Shown here: in pieces, positions 36,451 to 46,229 of the stretch | Position numbering within the stretch: the first letter of the stretch is position 1 | Layout of the letters: each line of letters begins with the position of its first letter | Assembly: GCA_009594865.1 (NCBI GenBank) | Contig: VOPT01000011.1 | Span: forward strand, 62,001-126,000 | Length of the DNA: 64,000 nucleotides | Direction of reading: 5' to 3' | Source of the DNA: Nitrospira sp. | GTDB lineage: Bacteria; Nitrospirota; Nitrospiria; Nitrospirales; Nitrospiraceae | Notes under the pieces: generated by a model | Told to the model about the DNA's origin: nothing | Databases searched by the model: none | What the model saw: the letters and a program-made list of their open reading frames with translations, nothing else | Position numbers and translations under genes: made by a program

Positions 36451-37746
36451 TCAATGACTGGTCGGTTGCGTCACCATGACGACGGGGCGGGCCGTCTCCT
36501 CGGCAGGGAGGCTCGTCTCGGCCCAATGGACCTGCACCCATCGCGCGACTCGCATGGACACCAGCGCCGATAAAAAGAGACCAACTCCGATCCCGAATAC
36601 GCTGGGGCGCTCGCCGAAGTCCTGGGTCACCCAGCCGAAGATCGTCATGCCTGCAATGGCCGAGGTCATCGCCCCAAGATTGTAGATCGCCAAGACTCGT
36701 CCCAATAACGTCGTTGGCGCGATCTCTTGCAGGACGCCCCAGGCCACCGGCGTGAGCGTGCCGGCGCCCATGCCGATGATGACCATGAGCGTAGCGGCCA
36801 CCAACCGGTTCGACGTGAAGAGCAAGCCCAAAAGCGTCAGGCCGCTGATGAAACTGGACAGCGCCATCAACTGAATCCGCTTCGGCAGCGACCAGGACGA
36901 CAGGGACACCAACCCCAGCGACACCAACAGCAGTCCGACACCGAACGCCGACCACAAGTACCCGACCTCGATCGGTCCCAGATCAAGCAGCTTCTTGCCG
37001 AACACCGGAAAGAGTGTGCTGAACGCACTGGTGGCAAAAGTGTACATGGAGGCCGCGCCGATCAACATGAGGATGACTCGTTGCCGGTGGAGCACATACT
37101 GAAACCCCTCCACCACATCCCGAAACGTGCCGGCCAGAGATCCCCCTGACGTCGGGGCCATTTCCATACGCGGAAACCGAATGAACAAAAAGCAGAGCGC
37201 TGAAATCACGTAACTCACGGCATTCACGCAAAGCACTTCTTGAGAACTCATCGTCGCGATGCCGACCCCGCTCAACGCCGGACCGACGATGATGCCGATA
37301 CTGGTGGTGGTCTGGAGCAAGGCGTTGGCCGCCGTAAATTCGTGACGGGACACCAGGGAAGGAATTGCGGCGGTCAGGGCCGGTCCAAACACGGCAGACG
37401 CCACGGCATGGACGAACACCATGAGATACAGGCGCTCAATACTAAACGAATCCACCGGCAGCAAGCAGGGCAACACGCCCAACACCAGCGCTCGAATCAG
37501 ATCGCTGCTGATCAGCAAGAGCTTTTTCGGAACACGATCGACGATCACGCCGATGAAGGGACCGAACAGAATGGGCGGCAGCGTTTGCAGCAGCCCGATC
37601 ATGGTGGTTTTGAGAGGGGAGCCGGTAATAGAGTAGACAAACCAGAGCAACGCGAGTTTGGACACGCCGTCGCCGATCTGCGAGACCATCTGGCCCCACC
37701 AGACCAGTGTGAAATCGCGCGTCAACAGATGCGGCGACCACTTCAC
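36451..37746 (-). CDS. MFS transporter (paralogue 1)
   Basis: A 431-residue major facilitator protein with about 12 membrane segments. The N-terminal signature GQMVSQIGDGVSKLALLWF and the loop GVIVDRVPKKLLLI between helices 2 and 3 (MFS motif A region) are typical of the enterobactin-exporter/MFS_3 branch, which contains drug and siderophore exporters. It is clearly related to the second MFS gene at 39074-40354 (shared VSQIGDG, ALLWFVY, IGLLQT and FGP segments). The two flank the BON gene, which suggests local duplication. Substrate unknown. Confidence 0.85.
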   Translation of the reverse strand: MKWSPHLLTRDFTLVWWGQMVSQIGDGVSKLALLWFVYSITGSPLKTTMIGLLQTLPPILFGPFIGVIVDRVPKKLLLISSDLIRALVLGVLPCLLPVDSFSIERLYLMVFVHAVASAVFGPALTAAIPSLVSRHEFTAANALLQTTTSIGIIVGPALSGVGIATMSSQEVLCVNAVSYVISALCFLFIRFPRMEMAPTSGGSLAGTFRDVVEGFQYVLHRQRVILMLIGAASMYTFATSAFSTLFPVFGKKLLDLGPIEVGYLWSAFGVGLLLVSLGLVSLSSWSLPKRIQLMALSSFISGLTLLGLLFTSNRLVAATLMVIIGMGAGTLTPVAWGVLQEIAPTTLLGRVLAIYNLGAMTSAIAGMTIFGWVTQDFGERPSVFGIGVGLFLSALVSMRVARWVQVHWAETSLPAEETARPVVMVTQPTSH

Positions 37747-37843
37747 ATTCGGGCGTCCAGGCCCTGTCCCGCTTGCGCGCCCCGGTTCTATAGCGTCAGC
37801 AGACTGCGTGTCGAACCTCCTGTGGCATCGGTATCATGCCTGT

Positions 37844-38866
37844 TCATTCTCCGACCACCAGACGGACCGCATCGGTATTCACCGCGCGGACGCCCGGCAC
37901 CTGTCGTGCCGCCTGGGCCGCCTCAAGCACGATAATCTGAAACCGCGTGGTCCCATTCAGCGTGACGATGCCGTCTTCTGTTTTCACATCGAACTTAACT
38001 GATTGCAAGGTTTTGCTTTTCTCGAACCGCTCCTTCACCAATTGGGTAATGATCTTGTCGCGCTCCGCGAACAGTCCGTGGGCCGCGTCCGCTTCGACTT
38101 TCAGACGGTTTTCTACGGCATGAACGCCTTCGAGACATCGTATGATATCGGTGGCCACACGTTTATCCGATTCCTGCGCGACCTTGCCCAACAAGACGAG
38201 GTCTTTATCCTTGGCATCGACTTCAATGTCGTACGGAAACAGATGCGGATCCGCCATGAGGGCCAACTTGGCCGTGACCATCGACGAACGAACCGGCTTC
38301 TTGGGTTCCGGTTCGGGTTTCTGGCGCTCTCCCGTGCCTGAATCACCTGGAGGGACCGGCGTTTCCACCGGAGGCTTCGCGTCGGCCGCTTGCGGCACCG
38401 CAGGACAAGGATGCTCGGCCGGCAACTCCGCATCCTTTGATTTCGACTCCAACTCCTTGGATTTTTGGTCCGCCTCCTTAGATGATTTGGACTCCCCGTC
38501 CTTCGCCTTATGTTCCGGCTCCTTGGGCTTGGTCGTTGATTCCTTGGCTTTCGGTTCCGAAAATTTGGGTTTACTGTCCCCCTCCTTATTTTTCAGCTCA
38601 GTCTCTTTCGGCTTCGTGTCGCTGTCCTTGGGTTTTTGGTCGGGCGGCTTGGCGTCCGGCTCTTTCGGTTTTGAATCCGGCTCCTTTGGTTTCGCCTCCG
38701 ATTCTTTTATCTTCCCCTCGGCATCCTTGGATCCCGAAGATGGTGTCCCGTCCGGTTTTGCCTCTGACGGCTGCTGTTCCGAGGCCATTGAGCCAACGCT
38801 CCCCAACCCGAACGCCACCACAAACGACAAGATCCCTGCCACACACACGGTCTGAATAGTCCGCAT
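37844..38866 (-). CDS. Exported BON-domain protein with Lys/Pro/Glu-rich repeat region
   Basis: A 340-residue exported protein. A signal peptide (about 1-28) is followed by a low-complexity stalk (about 35-190) of imperfect KPKEPD/S-type repeats. The C-terminal half has two BON-like alpha/beta domains (about 200-270 and 272-340, ending VRAVNTDAVRLVV), which in this family bind phospholipid or link to the outer membrane. ATG 38866 is chosen since GAGGGG lies 9 bases upstream; ATG 38872 would be only 3 bases from it. The charged stalk may span the periplasm or associate with peptidoglycan; that is inference from composition. Confidence 0.72.
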   Translation of the reverse strand: MRTIQTVCVAGILSFVVAFGLGSVGSMASEQQPSEAKPDGTPSSGSKDAEGKIKESEAKPKEPDSKPKEPDAKPPDQKPKDSDTKPKETELKNKEGDSKPKFSEPKAKESTTKPKEPEHKAKDGESKSSKEADQKSKELESKSKDAELPAEHPCPAVPQAADAKPPVETPVPPGDSGTGERQKPEPEPKKPVRSSMVTAKLALMADPHLFPYDIEVDAKDKDLVLLGKVAQESDKRVATDIIRCLEGVHAVENRLKVEADAAHGLFAERDKIITQLVKERFEKSKTLQSVKFDVKTEDGIVTLNGTTRFQIIVLEAAQAARQVPGVRAVNTDAVRLVVGE

Positions 38867-39073
38867 AGGCATATGCCCCTCATGTGTAAAAGTAAGCCGA
38901 GCCGGAAGGCAGGCCCGGATTCGCCCCGAACAGCGCCCGAGAGAAAAGACATACGCGAGGGACGGGCAGAAAGCAACTCCACCCATCGCCTGTCTTGGTC
39001 GTTCAGAGGGCAGCTCACGCAAGGCTTACCGCGAGCTGCCGCAAAGGTCGGAACGATGGTTTGTGAAAGGAGG

Positions 39074-40354
39074 TTACGCGACAGCCGGACTCACCACGAG
39101 GCCACGGCGGCTAACCTGCATCGTGACCATCGCAGTGAGCAAGAGGAGCAATCCGATACCGATGAGACTGACGGCAGGCCCGAGGGTGTCGGCAGCCCAG
39201 CCGAATCCCGCCATGCCGACCATAGCCGAAGCCATCCCGCCGACACTAAATGTGGTGAACACACGCCCGAGCAGATGTTCAGGCGTCACTTCCTGGAGCA
39301 TGGCCCAGACGACCGGGTAGAACAGCGAGGTGCTGCCACCGATGATGACGATCAATAAGAAGGTGCTGAACAACACCGGTGTTTGAATCAATCCCAACGC
39401 GCAGACGGCAAGACCTCCGATGGTCAACGAGCGACCGATCTTGCCGATACGCTCCTGGAACGTCCCCTGCGGCATTCGCGCCAACCAAATAGACGCCGCC
39501 AACATTCCGATGCCTAGTGCGGACCACAACCACCCCAGTTCCATCGGTCCGACTTGTAATAGTTCCTTTGCCACCACAGGAAGCAGGAAGACAAACGCGC
39601 TGATCGCAAGATTGTACAGAACGGCCGTAATCATCAATGAGAACACGACCCGGTGTTGCAGAAACACGAAACGAAAGCCCACCATCATGTCCTGCATGAC
39701 GGGAGTCCCCAACACCTTCAAGTCTTTCACCGATTTATTCTCTCTTACACGAATGGGAAACAAGAAGAGGGCGGAGACGAAAAAGGTCGCGGCATCCACG
39801 TACAGAACATTTTGGGCGCCGATGAGGGCGATACCCAGGCCGCTCATGGCCGGGCCCAACAAGACACCGATGTTTGTGGTGCTCTGCAGAAACGCATTCG
39901 CCGTGGTCAGTTGCGACCGCTGGACGATCAGAGGCACAGCTGAGGCCAGCGCCGGCCCAAACACGGTGGACACGATAGAGATCAGGAAGACCAGCACGTA
40001 CAGACGTTCAAGCGTCAGCATATCGAACGTGTAGAACAGCGGTATCAGCAACACCATCAACGTGCGTAACAGATCAACGACGATCATGACCGTTTTCTTG
40101 GGGAGATAGTCGAGATAGACGCCGATGAGGGGACCGAAGACCAGAGGAGGAATCGTCTGCAACAACCCGATGGCGGTCATTTTGAGCGCCGACCCGGTCA
40201 TTTCATACACAAACCACAGAAGCGCGACCTTATTCAGGCCGTCACCGATCTGGGAGACGACCTGGCCGCCCCAGAGACATCCGAAATCTCGGGTCCCCAA
40301 TAATCGCCAGCCGGTGACACTAGATTCAGGACTGGACTGTGACTCGTCTGCCAT
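39074..40354 (-). CDS. MFS transporter (paralogue 2)
   Basis: A 426-residue MFS protein, about 12 membrane segments, homologous to the product of 36451-37746. Shared landmarks are TRDFGCLWGGQVVSQIGDG, ALLWFVYEMTG, IGLLQTIPPLVFGPLIG and the DYLPKKTVMI loop. It belongs to the same MFS_3-like exporter branch. It stands 33 bp downstream of the glycosyltransferase gene on the same strand and may be cotranscribed with it. Substrate unknown. Confidence 0.85.
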   Translation of the reverse strand: MADESQSSPESSVTGWRLLGTRDFGCLWGGQVVSQIGDGLNKVALLWFVYEMTGSALKMTAIGLLQTIPPLVFGPLIGVYLDYLPKKTVMIVVDLLRTLMVLLIPLFYTFDMLTLERLYVLVFLISIVSTVFGPALASAVPLIVQRSQLTTANAFLQSTTNIGVLLGPAMSGLGIALIGAQNVLYVDAATFFVSALFLFPIRVRENKSVKDLKVLGTPVMQDMMVGFRFVFLQHRVVFSLMITAVLYNLAISAFVFLLPVVAKELLQVGPMELGWLWSALGIGMLAASIWLARMPQGTFQERIGKIGRSLTIGGLAVCALGLIQTPVLFSTFLLIVIIGGSTSLFYPVVWAMLQEVTPEHLLGRVFTTFSVGGMASAMVGMAGFGWAADTLGPAVSLIGIGLLLLLTAMVTMQVSRRGLVVSPAVA

Positions 40355-40387
40355 GCTGATCCTTCCGCGAGGTTGAGATCGCGCTGA

Positions 40388-41461
40388 CTAGAGGTTCGAA
40401 GCGTGCTGCTGCCCGGCTTTACCGGGAAGCGTCGCGGCATCCGCGATGAGTTGTTGATAAATCTTTACGTAGTCGTTGGTCATGCGCTGGGCGGTGAAGC
40501 GCTCGTCAAAGACCTGGCGGCACCGATGGCGATCGATCGTGCCGAGCTTCGATACCTGGCTCACCATTTCATCGAGGTTTTCACTGATGAAGCCCGTCAC
40601 ACCATGACCGATGATTTCCGGAATGGATCCCCGGCGGTAGGCGAGGACGGGTGTACCACAGGCAAGGCTTTCGATCAACACGAGGCCGAACGGTTCCGGC
40701 CAGTCATAGGGACAGATGAGCCCGATGGCGTTCCCGATGAAGTCGCTCTTTTCCGCATCGGTAATTTCTCCGACAAACTCGATCAACGGATGGTCGAGCA
40801 GCGGTTCCACGACTCGCTCAAAGTAGGCACGGTCGGCGGGATCGACCTTCGCGGCCATCTTCAGCGGTAACCCGACACGTTTGGCCAACTCAATGGCTTG
40901 GTCCGGACACTTTTCCGGAGAGACGCGGCCGAGGAAGGCCAAATACTTGCCCGGTTCCGCGTTGAACTTATACAAATCTTTCGGCAACCCGTGATAGACG
41001 GTGTTGGCCCAGTTGCACCAGGGCAACGGCCGGCGCTGCGAGTCCGAAATGGATACCAACGGCAGCTCGGCAAAGTCACGGAAGACCGGCACGAGCTCGG
41101 GCAAGTCCAACCGGCCGTGGAGCGTGGTCACAACCGGCACGCGACAGCGGCGAGACAGAGAAAACGCCAGAAAGTCGAGATGGGAGTGGATGAGGTCGAA
41201 CTGGTCGGCGGCGGCGAACACCTGCTCCATCATCTGAATGAGCGGCGCTTCGCGGTTGAAAATGCCGGTATTCAGACGCAACGCCTGCTGACACGGTGAT
41301 TCCAACTTCGCCTTGGTCACCGAATCACCGCTGGCAAACAACGTCACCTCATGGCCCTGGCGGACGAGTTCTTCCGTCAGGTAGGAGACGATGCGTTCAG
41401 TGCCTCCATACAATTTCGGAGGGACGCTCTCCCAAAGCGGCGATACCTGGGCAATCCTCAT
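40388..41461 (-). CDS. Family 4 glycosyltransferase
   Basis: A 357-residue GT-B glycosyltransferase. The N-terminal Rossmann half has the glycine-rich acceptor-side loop PPKLYGGTERIVSYL and a HSHLDF segment. The C-terminal half has YLAFLGRVSPEKCPDQAIELAK (donor-binding start) and the GT4 signature PEPFGLVLIESLACGTPVLAYRRGSIPEI with the conserved glutamates (shown in two parts of the family motif, E-x7-E). The family transfers sugars from nucleotide donors; the acceptor is unknown. It lies upstream of the MFS paralogue 2. Confidence 0.88.
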   Translation of the reverse strand: MRIAQVSPLWESVPPKLYGGTERIVSYLTEELVRQGHEVTLFASGDSVTKAKLESPCQQALRLNTGIFNREAPLIQMMEQVFAAADQFDLIHSHLDFLAFSLSRRCRVPVVTTLHGRLDLPELVPVFRDFAELPLVSISDSQRRPLPWCNWANTVYHGLPKDLYKFNAEPGKYLAFLGRVSPEKCPDQAIELAKRVGLPLKMAAKVDPADRAYFERVVEPLLDHPLIEFVGEITDAEKSDFIGNAIGLICPYDWPEPFGLVLIESLACGTPVLAYRRGSIPEIIGHGVTGFISENLDEMVSQVSKLGTIDRHRCRQVFDERFTAQRMTNDYVKIYQQLIADAATLPGKAGQQHASNL

Positions 41462-42010
41462 AGAAACAATCTCCTTTGATCGTGAAGGCTCGATGACAGG
41501 GGCTCAAACCCGGCGGCTCGTACTGCTCCGCACCTACCACCGTCTGTCGGCATTCTTTCCGTTCTCCCTAGGCGATTCAATTGACATCTTTGACACGAGC
41601 GCATTGTTTTTGTCGTCTCGTTACGAAACAGGAAATACATCGCAATGCTGCGGAGTCAAAGCAAGCGCCATACCGTCGAAGCCTTCTCCATCAATCGGCA
41701 ATCCTCATAGCTTGCTAGTTACTTGTAAATCAATTGGTTATGAATTTAACACCCCGTTGTCGCGAGGATCCGTTGATGAGGTGCAGCCTGTGGATTCTGT
41801 GGACAATCAAGAGCCCGACAGCTCTCCGCTGTGACAGACTTGCAGCCATACACCAAACCGCCACAAGGACAGACGTTCCAACCCTGGAAAAATTGCACGA
41901 CTGAACGGCGGTAATGACATCGGAAGGAAGAAAGCGATGGGTAGATGAGTTCGCGGAGTGTGTGTTCCCTGCTGGAAGGCAGGCAAAGCCCTGTACAGTA
42001 GATCCGCTGG
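41462..42010. other. Non-coding interval without recognised element
   Basis: 549 bp between the glycosyltransferase start and the end of the small exported protein gene. Open frames here look like chance ones. An A+T-rich patch (about 41700-41760) contains on the minus strand TTGATT and TATGAG 18 bp apart, a weak promoter candidate for the glycosyltransferase. Nothing else could be supported. Confidence 0.4.
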
Positions 42011-42430
42011 CTAAGGAATATCCTCCAGCAAGCCCGATTGAATCGGAGGCACGGGCCCGACATCACGAGGCACGGGAGGAAACACCACGGGGGAACCTGA
42101 TTGATTCGCTCCCTGAATGAGACCCACCGACAATTGCGGCCCCAGCGTCATGACGGCGCCGCTCCAGGCCTGGCCAGTGGTGGGATTGCGGAAATTGTAC
42201 GACTCGAAGTTATTTCCGAAATTGTAGATGAACCCCTGCGTGCCCTGGTTATCGATGTACAAATTCCCCGGGCCCGCGAGATTGAATAACGGTGCCACGC
42301 CCCCATTAAAGCCTCGCACACCTGAGACGGACTGCGCGGCCGCCGAGGACATCGACAACAGCCCCGGCATCACCGCAATCAGCGTGATGCCCATCGCGCG
42401 CACGATCGTCCCGCCCCTGCGCGCCAGCAT
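42011..42430 (-). CDS. Small exported protein of unknown function
   Basis: A 139-residue protein that was not recognised. A signal peptide (about 1-33, ending SAAAQ) precedes a Gly/Asn/Pro-rich, low-charge mature part with NQGTQGFIYNFGNNF and a proline-rich end. This composition suggests a secreted or surface protein. ATG 42430 is chosen since GGAG lies 10 bases upstream; the frame is open further upstream but would overlap the divergent TolC promoter region. Transcribed divergently from the TolC-type gene. Confidence 0.5.
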   Translation of the reverse strand: MLARRGGTIVRAMGITLIAVMPGLLSMSSAAAQSVSGVRGFNGGVAPLFNLAGPGNLYIDNQGTQGFIYNFGNNFESYNFRNPTTGQAWSGAVMTLGPQLSVGLIQGANQSGSPVVFPPVPRDVGPVPPIQSGLLEDIP

Positions 42431-42517
42431 GGACACTGCTCTCCGTTTGTGATACCACGCCACATTCATGATGAATTCAGTATGGCTCAACCCGCATCTC
42501 CCATCAAGGAGTTTGTT

Positions 42518-44068
42518 ATGACGAATCCAATGCTCCGGGGCTGCCTGGTCCTCGCAAGCGCGTCCGCGCTGTGGCTCTGGACGGCCTCCACCTCTTTCGG
42601 TCTCGAGGTGACCAAACCCGTCCCGACCGAACGACGTGAAGCCATGTCACTGGCCGACGCCGTCCTGAAAGCACTGCAGAATAACCTCGATATCCACATC
42701 GGCCGGCAAACCAAAGAAAGCCGCTTGGCCGACATCATCATTGAACAGGCAAAATTCGACCCGACCATCAGCTTGAACGGCCAATACAACAGGCAGGTCG
42801 CGCCACTCAACCGGCCACTGTTGGGTTTCACCAGCGCGAATCTGCAGGACATTACGAAGTTCGATCAGAACACCTCCAGCGTCACCGCCGACATCACCCA
42901 GAATCTCCCGACCGGCGCGAACTATGACCTGAACTACAGCCCTCAACGCAGCTTTGTCGGCGGGCCCAATACCTTCCTGTTCAACCCGGCTTGGACAGGC
43001 GGCCTCGCCCTCACGGTCACGCAGCCGTTATTGAGAAATTTCGGCACGGATGTAAACCGGACGTTCATTTCGATCGCACAAAACAACGCCACCGTCGAAC
43101 AACATGTCTTCCTCGATCGCGTCCTGACCGTCATTGCCACCGTCGAGCAGACATTCTGGGAGATGGTCTTTGCGAATGAAAATCTCAAGGTTGCGCAGGC
43201 GGCGCTCAAAGCAGCGGAAGAACTCCTCGCCAGCAACCGGGCTAAAGCCAAGGCCGGCGTCATGTCGATCGTCGACGTCCTACAGGCGGAAGCGGCCGTC
43301 GCGTCGCGGGTCGAACAGATCCTTGTCGCTGAAAAATCCATTCGCGACCAGGAAGATCAACTGCGGCGGCTGTTGAATCCGGCAGAGGAAGAACTCCGAC
43401 AGGACCTGCGACTGATGCCGACCGATCCCCCGACCACCTCGCTGGAGGCCATCAGTCTTCAGGAAGCCATCGATATCGCCATGGAACGCCGCCCCGAAGT
43501 GTTACAAGCGGGGAAAAACGTGGAGAGCAGCGACCTCAATGTGAAGTTTGCCAAGAATCAATTGCTCCCCACCCTGTCGGTGCAAGGCACGATGGGACTC
43601 TCCGGCCTTGGCGCCGACTATGGAGATGCCACCAGGCGGAATTTCGGTGGAGACTTTTACAATTACGGTGCCGGATTAGTCCTCAGCTACCCCATCGGCA
43701 ACCGCTCGGCTTATAGCACCTACAATAAACGGCAATTGGAATCCCGGAACGCCCAGGCATCGCTGCAAAGCGTTCGGCAACAGATCATCGTCGGAGTCCG
43801 GGAAGCCGTCCGCCGCGTGCACACCGATTTCAAACGGATCGAAACGACCCGCTCGGCCCGCATCATGGCCGAAAAGCAGTTACAGGCCGAGCAAGAGCGC
43901 TTAAAGGTCGGCCTCAGCACCACCAGATTCGTGCTCGACTTCCAGCGCGACCTGGCCACGGCACAAGGCAACGAACTCCGGGCCACCGTGGACTACAACA
44001 AATCCTTGTCGAATCTCGCCAGGAATAAGGCGACCACGCTTGAACGGTATAGCCTGCGACTCGAATAA
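42518..44068 (+). CDS. TolC-family outer-membrane efflux channel protein
   Basis: A 516-residue exported protein with a signal peptide (about 1-29, ending SFG). The mature part has the two-fold repeat of long alpha helices separated by beta strands typical of TolC-type trimeric channels, e.g. MSLADAVLKALQNNLDI at the start of repeat 1 and SLQEAIDIAMERRPEVLQA at the start of repeat 2. AAGGAG 6 bases before ATG 42518 decides this start against the one at 42449. No inner-membrane pump or periplasmic adaptor gene is adjacent, so the partner is unknown. Confidence 0.88.
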   Translation: MTNPMLRGCLVLASASALWLWTASTSFGLEVTKPVPTERREAMSLADAVLKALQNNLDIHIGRQTKESRLADIIIEQAKFDPTISLNGQYNRQVAPLNRPLLGFTSANLQDITKFDQNTSSVTADITQNLPTGANYDLNYSPQRSFVGGPNTFLFNPAWTGGLALTVTQPLLRNFGTDVNRTFISIAQNNATVEQHVFLDRVLTVIATVEQTFWEMVFANENLKVAQAALKAAEELLASNRAKAKAGVMSIVDVLQAEAAVASRVEQILVAEKSIRDQEDQLRRLLNPAEEELRQDLRLMPTDPPTTSLEAISLQEAIDIAMERRPEVLQAGKNVESSDLNVKFAKNQLLPTLSVQGTMGLSGLGADYGDATRRNFGGDFYNYGAGLVLSYPIGNRSAYSTYNKRQLESRNAQASLQSVRQQIIVGVREAVRRVHTDFKRIETTRSARIMAEKQLQAEQERLKVGLSTTRFVLDFQRDLATAQGNELRATVDYNKSLSNLARNKATTLERYSLRLE

Positions 44069-44075
44069 TCCGCTA

Positions 44076-44759
44076 ATGATCAGGTCTGAAGAGGCGCCAG
44101 TCACCAGTGCGACTCAGACCATCGAACGGGGGGCGGCCCTCGCGCTGCTCCCCCTTCTCACCACGCTCCTGTACTACGCCTCCCCTCGCGAACTTCGGCA
44201 GGAGCCCCTCTATCAGTTCCTGCCTCAAGTCTTCGCCTATGCCGCCTTGTTCACGTGGAGCCGCATCAACGGCGAAACAATCACACGACTCGGCCTCACA
44301 CGGTCCCTCATCCCACAAGGCCTCCGCTGGGGCACGGCCACGGGGCTGGTACTCGGCACAATGAATCTCCTGGTGATCCTCTATCTCGCGCCCTGGCTCG
44401 GAGCGGACTATCGGTTTCTCGCCGATACGCCCCACGCCAAAATTCCGCTGCTCATCATGGTGCCCTGGTTCATTCTCTTTATCGCTACCATGGTGGAACT
44501 GAACTTCCGCGGTTTTCTGTTAGGCCGGCTGCTGGCCCTCGGACTGCCCGCTTCCATGGCCATACCGTTGAGCGCCCTGCTGTTTGCGTTCGATCCCTTC
44601 TTGGTGGCAACCTTTCAACATCTCCACTGGATTGCCGTGTGGGACGGTTTGGTGTGGGGAGGGTTGTGGGTCGCTTTCAGAAACCTGTACCTGACCATTG
44701 TTGCCCATGCCGTGGAAGTGATCCTGCTGTACAGCGTCATGCGAGTGGTACTGGGATAG
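44076..44759 (+). CDS. CPBP-family intramembrane protease-like protein
   Basis: A 227-residue integral membrane protein with about 7 hydrophobic segments. The core of the CPBP (Abi/Rce1-like) family is visible: VELNFRGFLLGR (motif 1, usually EExxxR), FQHLHW (motif 2, FxxxH) and VAHAVE (motif 3). The first glutamate of motif 1 is replaced by valine, so proteolytic activity is doubtful. ATG 44076 starts 7 bp after the TolC gene; a longer frame from 44040 would overlap it. It may be cotranscribed with the TolC gene. Confidence 0.65.
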   Translation: MIRSEEAPVTSATQTIERGAALALLPLLTTLLYYASPRELRQEPLYQFLPQVFAYAALFTWSRINGETITRLGLTRSLIPQGLRWGTATGLVLGTMNLLVILYLAPWLGADYRFLADTPHAKIPLLIMVPWFILFIATMVELNFRGFLLGRLLALGLPASMAIPLSALLFAFDPFLVATFQHLHWIAVWDGLVWGGLWVAFRNLYLTIVAHAVEVILLYSVMRVVLG

Positions 44760-44849
44760 GAGCTGAACCCCTTGCTCGACTTTGACAGGACATTGTTGGA
44801 GACAACGATGTGCGTCACTGTGTCGATGAAGCCCTGATCCAATTTTCCC

Positions 44850-45869
44850 ATGAATCCCTCCTTCTCCAGCTTCCTCGTCAACGACGTCTTCGGTGACCCC
44901 GGGCTGTTCGTCGAAGTACGATGGTCGAAACGCGCCCTCTTGTTCGACCTCGGCCACAACGATGCCCTTGGACCGACCCGCCTGTTGCGTGCCAGCGAGA
45001 TCTTCATCTCCCACACCCATATGGATCACTTCATCGGGTTCGATGCCCTGCTACGCGTCGCCCTCGGCCGCGGCAAAACCCTGCGGCTCCACGGGCCACC
45101 TGGCCTCATCGCCAATGTCGAGGGGAAGCTACGCGGCTACACGTGGAACCTGGTGGACGGATACCCGCTCACCATTACCGTGCACGAGTTCCACGCTGAG
45201 AGCATCAAGACCGCGACCTTCCTTGCCACAAACGGCTTTCAGCGTCACGATGAACCCAGTTTTCCGTTAAGCGGCTGCACGGACGACGGCGCGTTTACGG
45301 TGCTCCGTGATCCCATGTTCATCGTGCAGGCGACATCGCTCAATCACCGCATCCCCTCCTTCGCCTATGCCCTGCAGGAGCAGTTTCATGTGAACTTCAA
45401 CAAGGAGCAATTACACGCCGCCGGACTTCCGGTGGGTTATTGGCTGAAAGAGGTGAAGCACTATTTCTGGCAAGGCAAGCCGGATGACTTTCGATTCGTC
45501 GCCACGCTGTACCAAGAGCATCACAAGGAAGAGCGCGAGTTTCTCCTGGGCGAGATCCGCGAACGATTCGTCACCATCACGCGCGGCCAGAAAATCGCCT
45601 ATGTCGTGGATGCCCGCTACGATGCAGACAACGAACGCAAGATCCTGGAGCTTGCGCGGGGCGCCGACATCTTTTACTGTGAGGCCCCTTATCTGGACCG
45701 GGATGCGGAGAAGGCTCGGGACCGGTACCACCTCACGGCCAGGCAGGCCGGCATCCTGGCGAAGAAAGCCGGCGTGCGCGAGCTGATCGTGTTCCACTTT
45801 TCACCACGGTACACGGGCCTGGGACATGAGATCGAGGCGGAAGCGCGGGAAGCTTTTCGCGGGACATGA
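44850..45869 (+). CDS. Metallo-beta-lactamase-fold hydrolase (RNase Z-like)
   Basis: A 339-residue MBL-fold protein. The main metal site SHTHMDHF (HxHxDH) is intact, and an early FDLGHND strand and a late IVFHFSPRY segment supply other ligands. Length and domain order resemble the ribonuclease Z / ElaC group (tRNA 3' processing), but similarity could not be pushed to a definite RNase Z call; a general phosphodiesterase is possible. It ends in an ATGA overlap with the following open frame. Confidence 0.75.
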   Translation: MNPSFSSFLVNDVFGDPGLFVEVRWSKRALLFDLGHNDALGPTRLLRASEIFISHTHMDHFIGFDALLRVALGRGKTLRLHGPPGLIANVEGKLRGYTWNLVDGYPLTITVHEFHAESIKTATFLATNGFQRHDEPSFPLSGCTDDGAFTVLRDPMFIVQATSLNHRIPSFAYALQEQFHVNFNKEQLHAAGLPVGYWLKEVKHYFWQGKPDDFRFVATLYQEHHKEEREFLLGEIRERFVTITRGQKIAYVVDARYDADNERKILELARGADIFYCEAPYLDRDAEKARDRYHLTARQAGILAKKAGVRELIVFHFSPRYTGLGHEIEAEAREAFRGT

Positions 45870-45880
45870 AGGAGGCTGGG

Positions 45881-46219
45881 ATGGGTGAGTGGGCGAAGTA
45901 CGCACTGTACTTCCTGTTGGGCGGCACAATCGTCAGTATCTCGACCTATCTCGGTTCGCAAGGCCGGTCCTTTCTCGCTGCCTTCGCCAGCACCTTCCCC
46001 GCGATGACCGGCGCGACGTTCGTCCTCATCTATCTCAACGGCGGCAATGAGCATCTCGTCACCTACGCCAAAAACCTGCTCTGGTTTGTGCCGCCCTGGC
46101 TGGTCTATGTCGGCTGTATGATCTACGGCGTCGAGCGCATCGGCTTCTGGTTTTCGATGGCGGGCTCCTTGGTCCTCTACATGTGCTGCGTCGCGCTTGT
46201 GAAATTCCTGGCGCGGTAG
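45881..46219 (+). CDS. DUF3147-family membrane protein
   Basis: A 112-residue protein with four hydrophobic segments, matching the GlpM/DUF3147 pattern (ALYFLLGGTIVSIST, then FASTFPAMTGATFVLIYL and a WFVPPWLVYVG helix). Function unknown. AAGGAGG 5 bases upstream decides ATG 45881 over the in-frame ATG at 45866. Follows the MBL gene directly. Confidence 0.7.
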   Translation: MGEWAKYALYFLLGGTIVSISTYLGSQGRSFLAAFASTFPAMTGATFVLIYLNGGNEHLVTYAKNLLWFVPPWLVYVGCMIYGVERIGFWFSMAGSLVLYMCCVALVKFLAR

Positions 46220-46229
46220 GGCTTACAAC

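Noticed and set aside
38400..38740. Repeat region of the BON gene as a DNA tandem repeat of independent meaning
   Set aside because: The repetition follows the codons of a Lys/Pro/Glu-rich protein stalk and is imperfect, so it is explained by the coding sequence.
41391..41834. Plus-strand open frame of 147 codons in the gap at 41.5 kb
   Set aside because: No Shine-Dalgarno sequence, overlaps the glycosyltransferase start, mixed composition without domain pattern.
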